From SCGC-AAA471-B05 sp032249055 (lineage in GTDB: Archaea; Thermoproteota; Thermoprotei; Gearchaeales; Gearchaeaceae): a stretch of 13,059 bases of DNA. The notes below the pieces were generated by a model, which worked only from the letters and a program-made list of their open reading frames with translations, made no database searches and was not told the origin of the DNA. The stretch covers positions 1-13,059 of the forward strand of contig JAVVGP010000020.1 of NCBI GenBank assembly GCA_032249055.1, given 5' to 3'. How positions within the stretch are numbered: position 1 is the stretch's first letter; each line of letters opens with the position of its first letter. The position numbers and the translations under genes were made by a program. Below, piece after piece: positions 12,177 to 13,059 of this stretch.

Positions 12177-13059
12177 ATTAATCCCCTATCTAATAATATA
12201 TGATAAGGAGTACTTAAAGTTCCATCTGGAAGCTCAATTACCTCATCTCCTTTTACTATATAAGTATTTATTCCATCCTTTATTTCAAATAATTTATCTT
12301 TAATTTCTTGGAATTTTGTTTTCTCCTTCACTGTACTAAGTATTGGGAATCTACTTCCTTCTCTATATATTGTTACACTTTTCAATCCTGCTTTCCATGC
12401 ATAAAGATAAAGCTTTGATATTAACTCAGGATGGACATCTTCAGGTAAGTTTATAGTTGAAGAAATGCTATGGTCAACGTATTTTTGTGCTATTGCTTGT
12501 ATTTCAATTCTTTTGAAAGGATCAATGTGATGAGCAGTTCTGAAGAAGTATGCTGGCAAATATCTTTTCAATTCCTTTATATCTTGTGCATCCTGAACTT
12601 CTTTTTCAATTCCTTTAATATCTATATAAGCTTGTATTGTACTATGGAAAACTTTAAAGAAAATATTTCTTCCAATAGATTCTGTTCTTCTTAAATAGAA
12701 CATATCAAAAACAGGCTCTATTCCTCCGCTTACTCCAATATAATTCTTTCCGTTATATTCAAAACTTTTCACAATATTTGAAATTGAGCCCGTTGGAGCT
12801 ATGGAGAACAAAGCAATATTTCTTACACCGTACTTCTTTATCATTTCAATTGTTTTGCTGTTTAAAGCTTCCTTGAAATATGGATTTTGTAAATATTTTT
12901 CATAGTCTATATCTAGTTTTCCTTTTTCTTTAGCTAAAAGTGAAGAATATCTGTAGCCTAAGTTTGCTATGAAATACATTACTTTATCTAAAGTTTTTAA
13001 TGCTTCAGGGCTATCATAATCTATTCCTAGTTGATAGAACATGTCAGCTATTCCCATGA
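12173..13059 (-). CDS. nrdJ: Class II ribonucleoside-diphosphate reductase, catalytic subunit, C-terminal part (runs off window)
   Basis: The last 294 or more residues of the adenosylcobalamin-dependent reductase that makes deoxyribonucleotides without oxygen. The Met at 13057 sits inside the conserved GxMGIADMF block, so it is internal and the gene continues past the window edge. Visible blocks, numbered from that Met: GIADMFYQLGIDYDS (2-16), NIALFSIAPTGSISNI (80-95; the APTGS phosphate-binding loop), VSGGIEPVF (109-117), VDHSISSTINLPED (194-207) and GLKSVTIYREGSR (224-236). After YREGSR there is about 58 residues of tail ending at an ATGA overlap with the gene for the C-terminal domain. The radical-site and redox cysteines of the N-terminal half are outside the window. 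No intein is visible in the part seen. Confidence 0.92.
   Translation of the reverse strand, partial: MGIADMFYQLGIDYDSPEALKTLDKVMYFIANLGYRYSSLLAKEKGKLDIDYEKYLQNPYFKEALNSKTIEMIKKYGVRNIALFSIAPTGSISNIVKSFEYNGKNYIGVSGGIEPVFDMFYLRRTESIGRNIFFKVFHSTIQAYIDIKGIEKEVQDAQDIKELKRYLPAYFFRTAHHIDPFKRIEIQAIAQKYVDHSISSTINLPEDVHPELISKLYLYAWKAGLKSVTIYREGSRFPILSTVKEKTKFQEIKDKLFEIKDGINTYIVKGDEVIELPDGTLSTPYHILLDRGLI

Noticed and set aside
1..13059. CRISPR arrays, insertion sequences, tRNA or rRNA genes
   Set aside because: No regularly spaced direct repeats, transposase motifs, terminal inverted repeats or tRNA cloverleaf sequences were found in the intergenic regions, which are all under 100 bases once the 70-residue ORF is counted.

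Overview
The window is low-GC DNA from an archaeon. The archaeal markers are a taw3 tRNA-wybutosine gene, a ComA-type phosphosulfolactate synthase, a TGS-domain GTPase of the archaeal 'KHKGTE' type, a class II ribonucleotide reductase split in two, and a textbook archaeal C/D-box guide RNA. Many genes begin right at the expected transcription start, with an AT-rich TATA-like element about 26 bases upstream of the start codon and no Shine-Dalgarno sequence. This is the pattern of leaderless transcripts. The gene set fits a thermophilic, non-methanogenic member of the Thermoproteota/TACK group or a relative, but the sequence alone does not fix the lineage.

Layout. Bases 1-112 (minus strand) are the start of a HAD-family hydrolase. 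Bases 170-1326 (plus) hold a ZIP-family metal transporter and a DtxR/MntR-like regulator overlapping by one base, a self-contained metal-homeostasis unit. A small orphan gene follows on the minus strand (1360-1572). Bases 1626-3631 (plus) hold a TGS GTPase translationally coupled (ATGA) to an unassigned 287-residue protein that looks like a decayed or repurposed member of the mevalonate decarboxylase/mevalonate-3-kinase branch of the GHMP kinases. Bases 3667-7631 (plus) hold aconitase, Taw3 and a GNAT-family protein in an overlapping cluster. A C/D-box sRNA sits in the 79-base convergent gap after it (about 7655-7711).

On the minus strand, 7711-9108 is an aspartase/fumarase-family lyase with mixed signatures, and 9189-9518 is an ArsR-type repressor. 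The repressor is divergent from comA (9552-10373, plus) across a 33-base gap that is almost entirely an inverted repeat carrying both promoters. Convergent with comA, and directly abutting it, is an MFS transporter (10374-11522, minus). Last comes the two-gene class II ribonucleotide reductase (11556-13059, minus), with its C-terminal zinc-ribbon domain as a separate ORF.

How it fits together: aconitase and the lyase are compatible with an oxidative citric-acid cycle, although the lyase could instead deaminate aspartate to fumarate. The ZIP/DtxR pair handles divalent metal uptake. The sRNA and Taw3 are RNA-modification functions. The ArsR/comA pair is a candidate regulated sulfonate-forming module. 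The least explained pieces are the GHMP-like protein, the symmetric arsR-comA promoter and the mixed-signature lyase. I saw no mobile elements, CRISPR arrays, rRNA or tRNA genes.
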